Positions 42,387 through 51,163 of a DNA stretch of 64,000 bases are shown here, piece by piece. The position numbers and the translations under genes were made by a program. Below the pieces are notes generated by a model. That model searched no databases, was not told the origin of the DNA, and saw nothing but the letters and a program-made list of their open reading frames with translations. The DNA comes from Burkholderia arboris (GTDB lineage Bacteria > Pseudomonadota > Gammaproteobacteria > Burkholderiales > Burkholderiaceae): positions 1 through 64,000 of the forward strand of contig NZ_CABVPX010000009.1 in the NCBI RefSeq assembly GCF_902499125.1. The letters are read 5' to 3'. Each line of letters begins with the position of its first letter. Positions within the stretch are counted from its first letter, which is position 1.

Positions 42387-43277
42387 TCATGCGTTCGCGG
42401 AGAGCGTATGGAGCGTGTCGATGAACTCGTGCGCGAGCCTCGACAGGGGGGCGAGCACCGGGTGCAGCACGCTGACCGGCGCGGCGATCGTCGGCACGAT
42501 CGGCTTCACGACGATCTGCGGCCATATCGGCCCCGCGACCGTCAGTTCGTCGATCAGCGCGATGCCGGTGCCGGCCTGCGCGAGCGCGCACGCGACGTGC
42601 GCCTGCTGCACCTCGATCTTGACCTGCGGCACGAGCCCTTCGTCGCTGAACAGCCGCCGCACCAGTTGCCCGAGCGGAATGTCGCTGCCATAGCCGATCA
42701 GCGGCTGGTTCGCGAGATCGCGCACGGCCAGCGTCTTGCGGCGCGCGAACGGGTGCGATGCGGGCACGGCCGCGACCATCCGGTTCTCATAGAGAGGCTG
42801 GCTTTCGACGTTCGGGTGCGTGTCCTGCAGGAACGCGATGCCGAGTTCGACCTGCTGCGTGAGCACCGCCTGCAGCAGCACGCTCGGGATCATCGTGTGC
42901 AGGATGATGCGCACGTCGGGAAAGCGCTCGTAGAACGCCGCGATTGCGCGCGGCAGCAGCGATTGGCCGAGATTGGGGCTGCACGCGATGCGCAGGTGGC
43001 CCATCCGGTTCTCGATCAGGTCTTCCGCGATTTCGTTGACGCGCTGCACGCCCTGGTACACCGCGTTGACTTCGACGAACAGCCGCTGCGCTTCCGGCGT
43101 CGGGTAGAGCCGCCCCTTGATGCGCTCGAACAGCGCGAGGCCGAGCCGTTGTTCGGCATACGAAATGAGCCGCGAGACGGCCGGCTGCGAGACGTGCAGC
43201 AGCTTCGCGGCGCCGCTGATCGAGCCGGTCAGCATGATGGCGCGAAACACCTCGATCTGGCGCAGGTTCAGACGCAC
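42387..43277 (-). CDS. LysR-family transcriptional regulator of the ergothioneine-type cluster
   Basis: 296 residues. Helix-turn-helix at 2-60 (LNLRQIEVFRAIMLTGSISG, LLHVSQPAVSRLISYAEQRL), then an effector domain of the AmpR/NocR-like branch (MGHLRIACSPNLGQSLLPRA). The start is GTG 43277 with GGAG 13 bases upstream; no ATG fits the family N-terminus. It stands between the two arms of the cluster, and a TTTAT-N8-CATAAC site is present before each arm. It is the likely activator of both, with ergothioneine or a breakdown product as effector (inference). Confidence 0.88.
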   Translation of the reverse strand: MRLNLRQIEVFRAIMLTGSISGAAKLLHVSQPAVSRLISYAEQRLGLALFERIKGRLYPTPEAQRLFVEVNAVYQGVQRVNEIAEDLIENRMGHLRIACSPNLGQSLLPRAIAAFYERFPDVRIILHTMIPSVLLQAVLTQQVELGIAFLQDTHPNVESQPLYENRMVAAVPASHPFARRKTLAVRDLANQPLIGYGSDIPLGQLVRRLFSDEGLVPQVKIEVQQAHVACALAQAGTGIALIDELTVAGPIWPQIVVKPIVPTIAAPVSVLHPVLAPLSRLAHEFIDTLHTLSANA

Positions 43278-43291
43278 AGCCTTAACTCCAT

Positions 43292-43310
43292 GTTATGTGG
43301 GGACGATAAA
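43292..43310. promoter_or_regulatory. Probable LysR operator 2 (GTTATG-N8-ATAAA)
   Basis: GTTATGTGGGGACGATAAA lies in the 99-base gap between the divergent LysR and hydantoinase genes, 15 bases from the LysR start. On the other strand it reads TTTAT-N8-CATAAC, as does site 42239-42257. Confidence 0.6.
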
Positions 43311-43376
43311 TCGGCATGAGACATTCTGGCAGAGCGCTGCCTAAACTGCTCGTGATCAAAAAAGCAGGAGGCGAAG

Positions 43377-44762
43377 ATGAGCGAATTCGAGCAGGTAGTG
43401 CGCGGCCGGCTGGTCGATGCGCGCGAGGTGGTCGACGACGGCTGGCTGGCGATCCGTGGCGGGCGGATCGCCGCGCGCGGCGCGGGCATGCCGCCGGCGG
43501 CACGCGAGACGGTCGATGCGCGCGGGCAGTGGGTGCTGCCGGGCGTTGTCGACGGGCAGGTGCATGCGGCCAGCCAGGCCAACCAGGAGGGGCTCGGTCA
43601 CGCGTCGCGTGCGGCCGCCGCGGGTGGCGTGACGGTGATGGTCGACATGCCGTACGACGATCCGGAACCGGTCGCGTCGCGCGCGCAGCTCGACCGCAAG
43701 ATCGCGGAAGCCGAGCGCGACTGCCACGTCGACGTCGCGCTGTACGGCACGCTCAACGCGAAACACGGCCTCGAAGCGGCGGCCGGGCTGATCGACGGCG
43801 GCGTGTGCGCGTTCAAGTTCTCGACGTTCGAGGCGACGCCCGGCCGGTTTCCGCGCGTCGAGGAGGACGTGCTGTACGACGCGTTCCGGCTTATCGCACC
43901 GTCGGGCCTCGCATGCGGCGTGCACAACCAGATGCAGGACATGACGCGCAAGAACGTCGCGCGGATGATCGAAGCGGGCGACACGGGCTGGGACGCGTTC
44001 CTGCGCGCGCATCCGCCGCTGATCGAGAACCTCGCGACCGCGCTGATCTACGAGATCGGCGCGGAGACGGGCGCCCGCGCGCACGCGGTGCACGTGTCGA
44101 CGTCGCGCGGCTTCGAGTTGTGCAACATGTTCCGGCAGGCCGGCCACCGCGCGAGCATCGAGACCTGCGTGCAGTACCTGATGCTCGATCACGAAACGCA
44201 TACGAAGCGCTTCGGCGCGAAAACCAAGCACTATCCGCCGATCCGGCCGCGCGCGGAGCAGGACCTGCTGTGGACGCACATCGCGCGCGGCGAATGCACG
44301 TTCGTGTCATCGGATCACGTGAGCTGGGGGCTCGAACGCAAGGGCGACCCGAACGTGTTCCGCAACGCGTCGGGCGGCCCGGGGCTCGAAACGCTGCTGC
44401 CGGCGTTCTGGACCGGCTGCGAACAGCGTGGCATCGCGCCGACGCGCGTGGCCGAACTGCTGGCGACTCACCCCGCGCGGCATTTCATGCTCGACGACCG
44501 CAAGGGATCGCTCGACGTCGGCGCCGATGCAGACTTCGTGATCCTCATGCCGGAACGCTATGCGTTCGATCCGTCGCGCAGCCTGTCGGCCGTGCAGTGG
44601 AGCGCGTTCGAAGGGATGGAATTCACGGTGCGGATCGCGGCCACCTATTGCCGCGGCGCGCTCGTGTACGACGGCGAGCGCATCGTCAACGCAGCAGGCT
44701 CGGGCCGCTTCCTGAAGCCGCACGGCAGCCGTTCGATCGCCCCGCAACAGGAGCCAGCATGA
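43377..44762 (+). CDS. Cyclic amidohydrolase, hydantoinase/dihydropyrimidinase family
   Basis: 461 residues of the amidohydrolase superfamily. WVLPGVVDGQVHAAS (about 52-66) occupies the first metal motif, normally D-x-H-x-H; here it is D-G-Q-V-H, so one ligand histidine is replaced by glutamine. The later lysine (CAFKFSTFE), histidines (HNQMQD, HAVHVSTSRG) and aspartate (SSDHVSWG) positions are present. It would open hydantoin-5-propionate to N-carbamoylglutamate, step four of the proposed route. CAGGAGGCGAAG precedes ATG. Its stop overlaps the start of the M20 gene by four bases, so the two are coupled. Confidence 0.83.
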   Translation: MSEFEQVVRGRLVDAREVVDDGWLAIRGGRIAARGAGMPPAARETVDARGQWVLPGVVDGQVHAASQANQEGLGHASRAAAAGGVTVMVDMPYDDPEPVASRAQLDRKIAEAERDCHVDVALYGTLNAKHGLEAAAGLIDGGVCAFKFSTFEATPGRFPRVEEDVLYDAFRLIAPSGLACGVHNQMQDMTRKNVARMIEAGDTGWDAFLRAHPPLIENLATALIYEIGAETGARAHAVHVSTSRGFELCNMFRQAGHRASIETCVQYLMLDHETHTKRFGAKTKHYPPIRPRAEQDLLWTHIARGECTFVSSDHVSWGLERKGDPNVFRNASGGPGLETLLPAFWTGCEQRGIAPTRVAELLATHPARHFMLDDRKGSLDVGADADFVILMPERYAFDPSRSLSAVQWSAFEGMEFTVRIAATYCRGALVYDGERIVNAAGSGRFLKPHGSRSIAPQQEPA

Positions 44763-46036
44763 ATCCGACGGATTTCCCTTTCCCGCCGCTGAACGCGGTG
44801 CGCCTGAACGCGCGCGTCGAGCAACTGGCGCGCTTCACGCGGCCCGACGTGCCGTGGACGCGCCGCGCGTTCTCGCCGCTGTTCACGGAAGCACGCGCAT
44901 GGCTCGCCGCGCAGTTCGCCGAGGCCGGGCTTGCAGTGTCGATGGACGCAGGCGGCAACCTGATCGGCCGCCGCGAAGGCAGCGGCCGCCGCACGAAGCC
45001 GCTTGTGACGGGCTCGCACTGCGACACGGTGGTCGGTGGCGGCCGCTTCGACGGGATCATCGGCGTGCTCGCGGGCATCGAGGTCGCGCATACGCTGAAC
45101 GAGCAGGGGATCGTGCTCGACCATCCGTTCGAGGTGATCGACTTCCTGTCCGAGGAGCCGAGCGATTACGGCATTTCGTGCGTCGGCAGCCGTGCATGGG
45201 CGGGCGTGCTCGACGCAGGCATGCTGCGCGCGACGAACGCAGAAGGGGAAACCCTGGCGGAAGCATTGCGCCGCATCGGCGGCAACCCGGACGCGCTGCG
45301 CGAACCGCTGCGCGCGCCGGGCAGCACGGCCGCGTTCGTCGAATTGCATATCGAACAGGGGCCGGTGCTCGAAACGCGCGGCTTGCCGATCGGCGTCGTG
45401 ACCAACATCGTCGGCATCCGGCGCGTGCTGATCACCGTGACCGGGCAGCCCGACCATGCGGGCACGACGCCGATGGACATCCGTCGCGACGCGCTCGTCG
45501 GCGCCGCGCACTTGATCGAGGCCGCGCATGCGCGCGCGTCGGCGCTGTCGGGCAACCCGCACTACGTGGTCGCGACGATCGGGCGCATCGCGATGACGCC
45601 GAACGTGCCGAACGCGGTGCCGGGGCAGGTCGAGCTGATGCTGGAAGTGCGCAGCGACAGCGACGCGGTGCTCGATGCCTTCCCCGAGGCGCTGCTGGCC
45701 GGTGCGGCCGCACGCCTCGATGCATTGCGCCTGAGTGCACGCGCGGAGCACGTGAGCCGTGCGCGGCCGACCGACTGCCAGCCGCTCGTGATGGATGCGG
45801 TCGAGCAGGCGGCCACCCAGCTCGGCTATCCGAGCATGCGGCTGCCGAGCGGCGCGGGGCACGATGCCGTGTACGTCGCGCCGACCGGGCCGATCGGGAT
45901 GATCTTCATTCCGTGCCTGGGCGGCCGCAGCCATTGCCCGGAAGAGTGGATCGAGCCGCAGCAACTGCTCGACGGCACGCGCGTGCTGTACCGGACGCTC
46001 GTCGCGCTCGACCGCTCGCTGGCGGGCGCGGCGTAA
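44759..46036 (+). CDS. M20-family N-carbamoyl-L-amino-acid hydrolase/allantoate amidohydrolase
   Basis: 425 residues. Metal-binding motifs are in order: TGSHCDTVVGGGRFDGIIGVL (His about 83, Asp about 94; shown in part), DFLSEEPSDYG (about 130), HIEQGPVLE (about 197), and a C-terminal CLGGRSHCPEEW. The dimerisation domain with GQPDHAGTTPMDIRRDAL lies between. It removes the carbamoyl group from N-carbamoyl amino acids, releasing ammonia and CO2; in this cluster N-carbamoylglutamate to glutamate is expected. Translationally coupled to the hydantoinase gene. Confidence 0.9.
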   Translation: MNPTDFPFPPLNAVRLNARVEQLARFTRPDVPWTRRAFSPLFTEARAWLAAQFAEAGLAVSMDAGGNLIGRREGSGRRTKPLVTGSHCDTVVGGGRFDGIIGVLAGIEVAHTLNEQGIVLDHPFEVIDFLSEEPSDYGISCVGSRAWAGVLDAGMLRATNAEGETLAEALRRIGGNPDALREPLRAPGSTAAFVELHIEQGPVLETRGLPIGVVTNIVGIRRVLITVTGQPDHAGTTPMDIRRDALVGAAHLIEAAHARASALSGNPHYVVATIGRIAMTPNVPNAVPGQVELMLEVRSDSDAVLDAFPEALLAGAAARLDALRLSARAEHVSRARPTDCQPLVMDAVEQAATQLGYPSMRLPSGAGHDAVYVAPTGPIGMIFIPCLGGRSHCPEEWIEPQQLLDGTRVLYRTLVALDRSLAGAA

Positions 46037-46063
46037 CGTGATGGCAGGCGCGCGGCGTGATGC

Positions 46064-47083
46064 CTACGCGGTGCGCTGCCCTTCGCGCGGCCCGTGCCCC
46101 GTCCAGCGTTTGAATGCGCGCCGGAAGTTGTGCGCGTCGCTGAATCCGACTTCGTGTGCGACGTCCTCGATCGACAGCCGGGGGTTGCTCAGCAGCGTGA
46201 ACGCGCGCTTGCGGCGGATCGTGTCGATCACCGTCTGGTACGACACGCCCTGGTCGGCGAGCCGCCGCCGCAGCGTGCGCTCGCTCATGCACAGCTGCGC
46301 GGCGATCTCGGCGAGCGATGGCGTATGCCGCAGGTCGCGCCGCATGATCCGTTCGATCGATTCGAGAAACTCGGTGCCTTTGGATTCGGGCGGCAGCGCG
46401 TCCTGCAGGAATTCGAGCACCTGGCGATGCGCGAGCGGATCGTGCGTCGCGATCGCGCGGTTGCCGATCGACGCGTCGCACGACAGCAGGTTCTGCTCCT
46501 GCTCGAAGCGCACCGGGCACGGGAACACGCGCCCGTACTGCTCCGCATAGGCAGGCGGCGGGTAGCTGAGATCGATGACCTTCGGCTGGAACGCCGGGCC
46601 GACGAGCGAGCGCCCGATCTTCAGGAAGCTGCTGAACGCTTCCTCGACGAGGAAGGCCTCGATGTCCGGTTCGAGAAACACGTTGGTCGCGCGGATCGAC
46701 AGCGTGCGCGCGTCCGACACGAGGTCGAAGCGCATCAGCGGCCCCGTGTGGCGCTGCAGCTCGAGGCCGACCGTGATCGCGTCCTTCAGCGTGGGGCTCG
46801 TCAGCATCGCATAGCCGACCAGCCCGATCGACGCGATCGTCTCGCTCGTGCCGAGTTCGAGGCCGAGCGCGCGCTGCGGCGCCATCTCGAGCGCGCGCCG
46901 GATCATCGTGCTGGCCTGGCGCAACGAAATCCGGCACGACGGATTCGACAGGTCGGCCACGTCGAAGCCGAGCCCGAGGCACAGCCGCACGGGATCGATG
47001 CCCAGTTCCTTGCTTGTCTCCGCGAGGCACCGCAGTAAATGCACCGGCAGATTCGCCGTCGTATAACGGGCGGTATCGTCCAT
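46064..47083 (-). CDS. AraC-family transcriptional regulator
   Basis: 339 residues. The N-terminal domain (about 20-205) resembles the Arabinose_bd_2 type found in OruR/ArgR-like and VirF-like regulators (LGIDPVRLCLGLGFDVADLS, HTGPLMRFDLVSD). The C-terminal HTH_18 domain (about 235-330) has SLAEIAAQLCMSERTLRRRL and SIEDVAHEVGFSDAHNFRRAFKRWTG. GGGAGCATCC precedes ATG 47083. It is convergent with the M20 gene and codirectional with the porin upstream of it; either the porin or an unseen gene may be its target. Confidence 0.87.
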   Translation of the reverse strand: MDDTARYTTANLPVHLLRCLAETSKELGIDPVRLCLGLGFDVADLSNPSCRISLRQASTMIRRALEMAPQRALGLELGTSETIASIGLVGYAMLTSPTLKDAITVGLELQRHTGPLMRFDLVSDARTLSIRATNVFLEPDIEAFLVEEAFSSFLKIGRSLVGPAFQPKVIDLSYPPPAYAEQYGRVFPCPVRFEQEQNLLSCDASIGNRAIATHDPLAHRQVLEFLQDALPPESKGTEFLESIERIMRRDLRHTPSLAEIAAQLCMSERTLRRRLADQGVSYQTVIDTIRRKRAFTLLSNPRLSIEDVAHEVGFSDAHNFRRAFKRWTGHGPREGQRTA

Positions 47084-47126
47084 GGATGCTCCCTGTTTTT
47101 TTCCACGGATTGTACTCGTCCCGCCC

Positions 47127-47147
47127 GGCCGGGGTGCCGCCCCGGCC
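47127..47147 (-). terminator. GC-rich hairpin after porin gene
   Basis: GGCCGGGG (47127-47134), 5-base loop, CCCCGGCC (47140-47147), between the end of the porin and the AraC start. It has no T-run on the minus strand. Confidence 0.45.
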
Positions 47148-47177
47148 GTTATCGCCCACATGCCATGCGCCCCCGCG

Positions 47178-48374
47178 TCAGAAGTAGTGCCGCAGGCCGA
47201 CCGTCGCGCCGAGCTGCGTGGTGCTCGTGCTCGGCGACTGCCCGTTCACGCCGACCAACTGCGCGCCGATCAGCCCGCCGCGGTAGATCGCGTAGTCGAC
47301 TTCCGCGTAGAGCATGCTGCGCTTCGACAGGGCGTAGCCGGCGATCGCCTGGAACTGGCGCGCGCGGCCGTCGAAGTCCGGCGTGTAGCCCGACTGCGTG
47401 GTCCACCAGGCGTTGACGGCCGCCGTGAAGGTCTGCGTGAAGCGGTAGGTGAGCCCCGCGAGCGCCATCTTGCGGCGGCGGAACCCGCCGGGCGTCGACG
47501 GATCGACCACCTGCGCGGGCGAGATGATGCCGAGCGCGGCGAGATCGGTCGGGCTGAACGGGCCGTTCTCGAACGACGTGAAGTCGTTGTCGCGCGCGTT
47601 CTCGATATAGCCGGCGTTGACGGTGGCGTTGCCGAGCGTGACCGAGCCGCCGCCGCCATAGATGTCGAACTTCGCGTGCGTGACGTCGTCCCAGCTGCGC
47701 ATGAACGACGCGCCGACCGTAAACGGCCCCTTGTCCGGCGCGTACGCGATCGCCGCGCCGGCCTGGCTGCCGAGCGCGCCGCCGCCCGCATGGCCGCCCG
47801 GTGCGTACTGCGCGAGCAGGTACAGGCTGCCGAGCTGTGCGCCGTACTGGATCATGTTGCTGGTGCGCGCACCCGCGAGCATCGTCTGCTCCGGTTTGAA
47901 CAGGTTGAAGTACGGATCCTGCGGGCCGGCCCACAGGTTCGAGCCGTAGGTCAGCGACACCATCTCGAACGGCACGTTGTACTGGCGCCCGAGCGAGAGC
48001 TGACCGAGCGACGTCGACGTGAGCCCCACGTACGCGACCTGGAAGAAGTTCGGCGAGCCGGCCGGCACGATCGCGCCGCCGTTCGGGCCGAAGTGGCTTT
48101 CCACGTTGAACTGCGCGGACAGCCCGCCGCCCAGATCCTCCTGCCCCTTGAGGCCCCAGTAGCTTTCGGTCAGGCCGCCGCCGTCGGCCATCGAGAGCTT
48201 GCGGCCGGTCGACACCGGAGTGCCGTCGGCGCCGTAGGACACACCGTGCGTTTCGTAGCGGATGCCCGCGTCGATCACGCCGTAGAGCGTCACGTTGCTT
48301 TGCGCGTGGGCGCCGGCACTGGCCAGGACCATCATCGCGCAGCATGCCGCGCGAATGCTATCGGGACGATTCAT
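47178..48374 (-). CDS. Gram-negative porin (OmpC-like)
   Basis: 398 residues, the longest porin of the four. Signal peptide 1-24 (ending GAHA) then QSNVTLYGVIDAGIRYETHG; LTESYWGLKGQEDLGGGLSA and FFQVAYVGLTSTSLGQLSLGRQYN are the eyelet segments; it ends GLRHYF. Its extra length lies in surface loops (for example after KPEQTML and near FSPTDLAALG). It stands between an AraC gene and a lactone-oxidase operon, and may serve either. Confidence 0.9.
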   Translation of the reverse strand: MNRPDSIRAACCAMMVLASAGAHAQSNVTLYGVIDAGIRYETHGVSYGADGTPVSTGRKLSMADGGGLTESYWGLKGQEDLGGGLSAQFNVESHFGPNGGAIVPAGSPNFFQVAYVGLTSTSLGQLSLGRQYNVPFEMVSLTYGSNLWAGPQDPYFNLFKPEQTMLAGARTSNMIQYGAQLGSLYLLAQYAPGGHAGGGALGSQAGAAIAYAPDKGPFTVGASFMRSWDDVTHAKFDIYGGGGSVTLGNATVNAGYIENARDNDFTSFENGPFSPTDLAALGIISPAQVVDPSTPGGFRRRKMALAGLTYRFTQTFTAAVNAWWTTQSGYTPDFDGRARQFQAIAGYALSKRSMLYAEVDYAIYRGGLIGAQLVGVNGQSPSTSTTQLGATVGLRHYF

Positions 48375-48512
48375 TCTTATGGACTCCGCATCGGTCAGGG
48401 GGGCGGCAGCGTTGCACTGCCGGAAGCGACTGTAGAAAGCCAAATTTGCGCGGGCCACGGCCGCGGCGGCCAATCTCGTGGTGCGTCGCGGCCACGCCGT
48501 TGCGCAGTGCGG

Positions 48513-49697
48513 TCAGGGTGACGCGCGGACCGCGACGCCGGGTTCGGCACCGCGCAGCGCGAGCCGCACGCACGGCGCGGCGGCCAGCACGGCCACGCAC
48601 AGGACGTGCGCGACGTGCTGGCCGCCGAAGCGGCCGAGCAGCGCGCCGGACAGCGCGGTGCCGATGCCGGCCGCGAAGAACGTGACGACGAGCGTGCGCG
48701 CGACCAGCGAGCCGTCCGGGTCGACGTCCGACAGCATCCCGGTGAGGAACGGCACGATCACGAAGAACGCGCTGTTCAGCACGAACTGGCTCAGGAAGTA
48801 CGTGCTGCCGCTGCGCGCACCGAAGAACCATTCGATCGACCCGATCATCGCGAGCTGCGCGGCCCAGATCAGCACGAGGCGATGCTTGTGGCTGGCCGGA
48901 TGCGACGGAATCGCCGCGCCGACGAAGCCGAGCAGCGACGACACCGACAGCAGCACGCCGATCGTCGTCGGCGACAGCCCGGCGCGCTCGCCGACGAAAC
49001 CCGCGATGGCCCACTGCGACGCCTGCACGCCATAGACGAGCGCGGTCACGAACCAGATCGCGATCACCGGCCGCCACGGCAGCGCGTGGCCGCGCGCGCG
49101 GGCTTGCGATTGCGCGCTCGCGAATGCGTCGATACCGCGGATCGCGGGCGCCAGCACCGCGACGACCGCCGCCAGCAGCGCGAACACCCAGCGACCGAGC
49201 CACGCGGCAGGCAGTGCCGAGATCAGCACGAGGATGCCGCCGTTGATGCCGCCCGCGAGCAGGTTGATCTGCCCCCACAGGCGGTCGGTCGACGCGCGCT
49301 GCGACACGCCCGATGCGACGACGACGAACAGCATGCCTTCGAACAGCCCTGTCATCCCGCGTGCGGCGGCGGCCGACACGACGCCGGGCGCGATCGCGCT
49401 GAGCGCCTGCCCGACGATCGCGCCGACGAGGCCGGCCAGCGTGAACGGCCGCGCGGCGCGCGCGATCCGGTGCGACAGCAGTGCGCAACTGATCGCGATG
49501 CCGAGGATCTCGGCGCTGACGAGCGCGGTGGCCGTGCCTTCGTCGAGCCGGAAGCGCATCATCACGGCCGCGACGAGGAACGGCGACAGGATCAGGCCGT
49601 TGGTGGCCGCCGCGAAGGCGAGCGCGAGGCGCACGACGGCGCCCGTCGACGGATCGGGGCGCGACTGCGCGGCGGAGTGCAGCGTGGCGGTGGTCAT
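48513..49697 (-). CDS. MFS transporter
   Basis: 394 residues with about twelve helices. The N-terminal half has AFAAATNGLILSPFLVAAVM and a shortened MFS loop; it lacks the usual G-x-L-a-D-r-x-G motif, so it belongs to a divergent YbfB/AraJ-like branch. Start ATG 49697 follows CCAGGAGG and overlaps the stop of the lactone oxidase gene by four bases; the longer frame to 50840 runs antiparallel to good codons and is rejected. It probably transports a sugar acid or amino acid linked to the operon. Confidence 0.82.
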   Translation of the reverse strand: MTTATLHSAAQSRPDPSTGAVVRLALAFAAATNGLILSPFLVAAVMMRFRLDEGTATALVSAEILGIAISCALLSHRIARAARPFTLAGLVGAIVGQALSAIAPGVVSAAAARGMTGLFEGMLFVVVASGVSQRASTDRLWGQINLLAGGINGGILVLISALPAAWLGRWVFALLAAVVAVLAPAIRGIDAFASAQSQARARGHALPWRPVIAIWFVTALVYGVQASQWAIAGFVGERAGLSPTTIGVLLSVSSLLGFVGAAIPSHPASHKHRLVLIWAAQLAMIGSIEWFFGARSGSTYFLSQFVLNSAFFVIVPFLTGMLSDVDPDGSLVARTLVVTFFAAGIGTALSGALLGRFGGQHVAHVLCVAVLAAAPCVRLALRGAEPGVAVRASP

Positions 49698-51094
49698 GAA
49701 GCCTCCTGGCTGGAACGCGGCCGATCTTGCGCGACGCCGGCCGTTTCGTGCATCGGGTGTGTCCCTCGGCGGGCTGTCGAAGCCGGCGCGGAGGCGAATG
49801 CGTTCGGTTGCAGCCCGAACAGCGTGCGCAGGTACGGCGTCAGGAAGCGGCCGTGCGGGTCCATCCGCTCGCGCAGCGCGAGGAAGTCGTCCCAGTGCGG
49901 GTAGCACGCGGCGAGTTCGGCCGCGCGCAGCGCATGCACCTTGCCCCAGTGCGGCCGCCCGCCGTGGTTGCGGCAGATCGCCTGCACGCCCGAGAAGTAC
50001 GCGTCGAACGGCATCCCGCGATACTGGTGCGCCGAGATGCGCACGCTGTCGCGCCCGTAGTCGGGGCTCAGCCAGATGTCGTCGCCGCGCACCCAGCGGT
50101 ATTCGATCGGGAACATCAGCGGGAAGCTGCGGCGCGCGATGAAGTCGCGGATTTCGCGCAGCGCGTCGGCGCCGCGTTCGGCCGGCACCGACCATTCCGT
50201 CTCGTTGAAGCGGACGCGCCGCACCGTCGACAGCATCGCGTAGCTCGCATCGACATGCCGGCCGGCCGATACGGTCGACGCGCACAGCCGGCTCAGCGCC
50301 GGGCACAGCGACGGCACGCGCCGGCCGAGCCCGCACAGCGCGCCGAACACGGTGTTCTCGAGGAACGATTCCGATGCGCGGCTCGCCCAGTGCACGGCAT
50401 CGGCCGGCGCGTCGGTCATGTCCCACGCCTTCGTCAGCACGGTATCGGTATGCGGGAACCAGTAGAACTCGAACGAGCGGTGCTTCGCGATCAGCGTGTC
50501 CGCCTGCGCGAGGCAGTCGTCGAGCTGCATGCCGCCGCGTTCGAGGCGCAGGTTGAATGCGGGCACGAGGCGCAGGCCGATCTCGGTCAGCACGCCGAGC
50601 GCGCCGAGCCCGATCCGGCCGCCCGCGAACAGTTCGGGATGCGTGTCGGCCGTCGCGCGGATCTCGCTGCCGTCCGCACACAGGAAGGTCAGGCTGTCGA
50701 TCTGCGTCGACAGGTTGCCGAGCGTGATGCCGGTGCCGTGCGTGCCGGTGCTGGTCGCGCCGGCGATTGACTGCACGTTGATGTCGCCGAGGTTCTCCAT
50801 CGCGAGGCCGTGCCTGGCGAGTGCGGGGCCCAGCGCCCACAGTCGCGTGCCGGCATGCACGCGTGCGACGCGCCGGTCGCGATCGACGTCGATCACGCCC
50901 TGCATCGCGTCGAGCGACAGGATCACGTCGTCGGTCTGCACGAGCGGCGAGAACGAATGACCGGCGCCCGCCGCGCGCACGGTTGCGCCTGACGCGGCCG
51001 CGTCGCGCAGCACGGCGGCGAGCGCGGTGCGCGATGCGGGCGTCGACACGGTTGCATCAGGACTGCAGACATATCCCGACCAATTGCGCCACAT
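49694..51094 (-). CDS. D-arabinono-1,4-lactone oxidase-family FAD enzyme
   Basis: 466 residues. FAD-binding_4 domain: RAAGAGHSFSPLVQTDD (about 39-56), LGDINVQSIAGATSTGTHGTG (about 101-121, in parts) with the histidine that often binds FAD covalently absent or shifted. The ALO C-domain ends with GRPHWGKVHAL, the family signature. It oxidises an aldono-lactone or sugar alcohol. The C-terminal 30 residues are low-complexity and may be dispensable. In an operon with a PLP enzyme upstream and an MFS carrier downstream, an unusual combination. Confidence 0.85.
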   Translation of the reverse strand: MWRNWSGYVCSPDATVSTPASRTALAAVLRDAAASGATVRAAGAGHSFSPLVQTDDVILSLDAMQGVIDVDRDRRVARVHAGTRLWALGPALARHGLAMENLGDINVQSIAGATSTGTHGTGITLGNLSTQIDSLTFLCADGSEIRATADTHPELFAGGRIGLGALGVLTEIGLRLVPAFNLRLERGGMQLDDCLAQADTLIAKHRSFEFYWFPHTDTVLTKAWDMTDAPADAVHWASRASESFLENTVFGALCGLGRRVPSLCPALSRLCASTVSAGRHVDASYAMLSTVRRVRFNETEWSVPAERGADALREIRDFIARRSFPLMFPIEYRWVRGDDIWLSPDYGRDSVRISAHQYRGMPFDAYFSGVQAICRNHGGRPHWGKVHALRAAELAACYPHWDDFLALRERMDPHGRFLTPYLRTLFGLQPNAFASAPASTARRGTHPMHETAGVAQDRPRSSQEAS

Positions 51095-51163
51095 GGTGTT
51101 GTCTCCCTGGGTCTCGTTTGAATGTTTGGGTTTGTGCGGGTTGAATGAGGAGCACGTGGCCCG

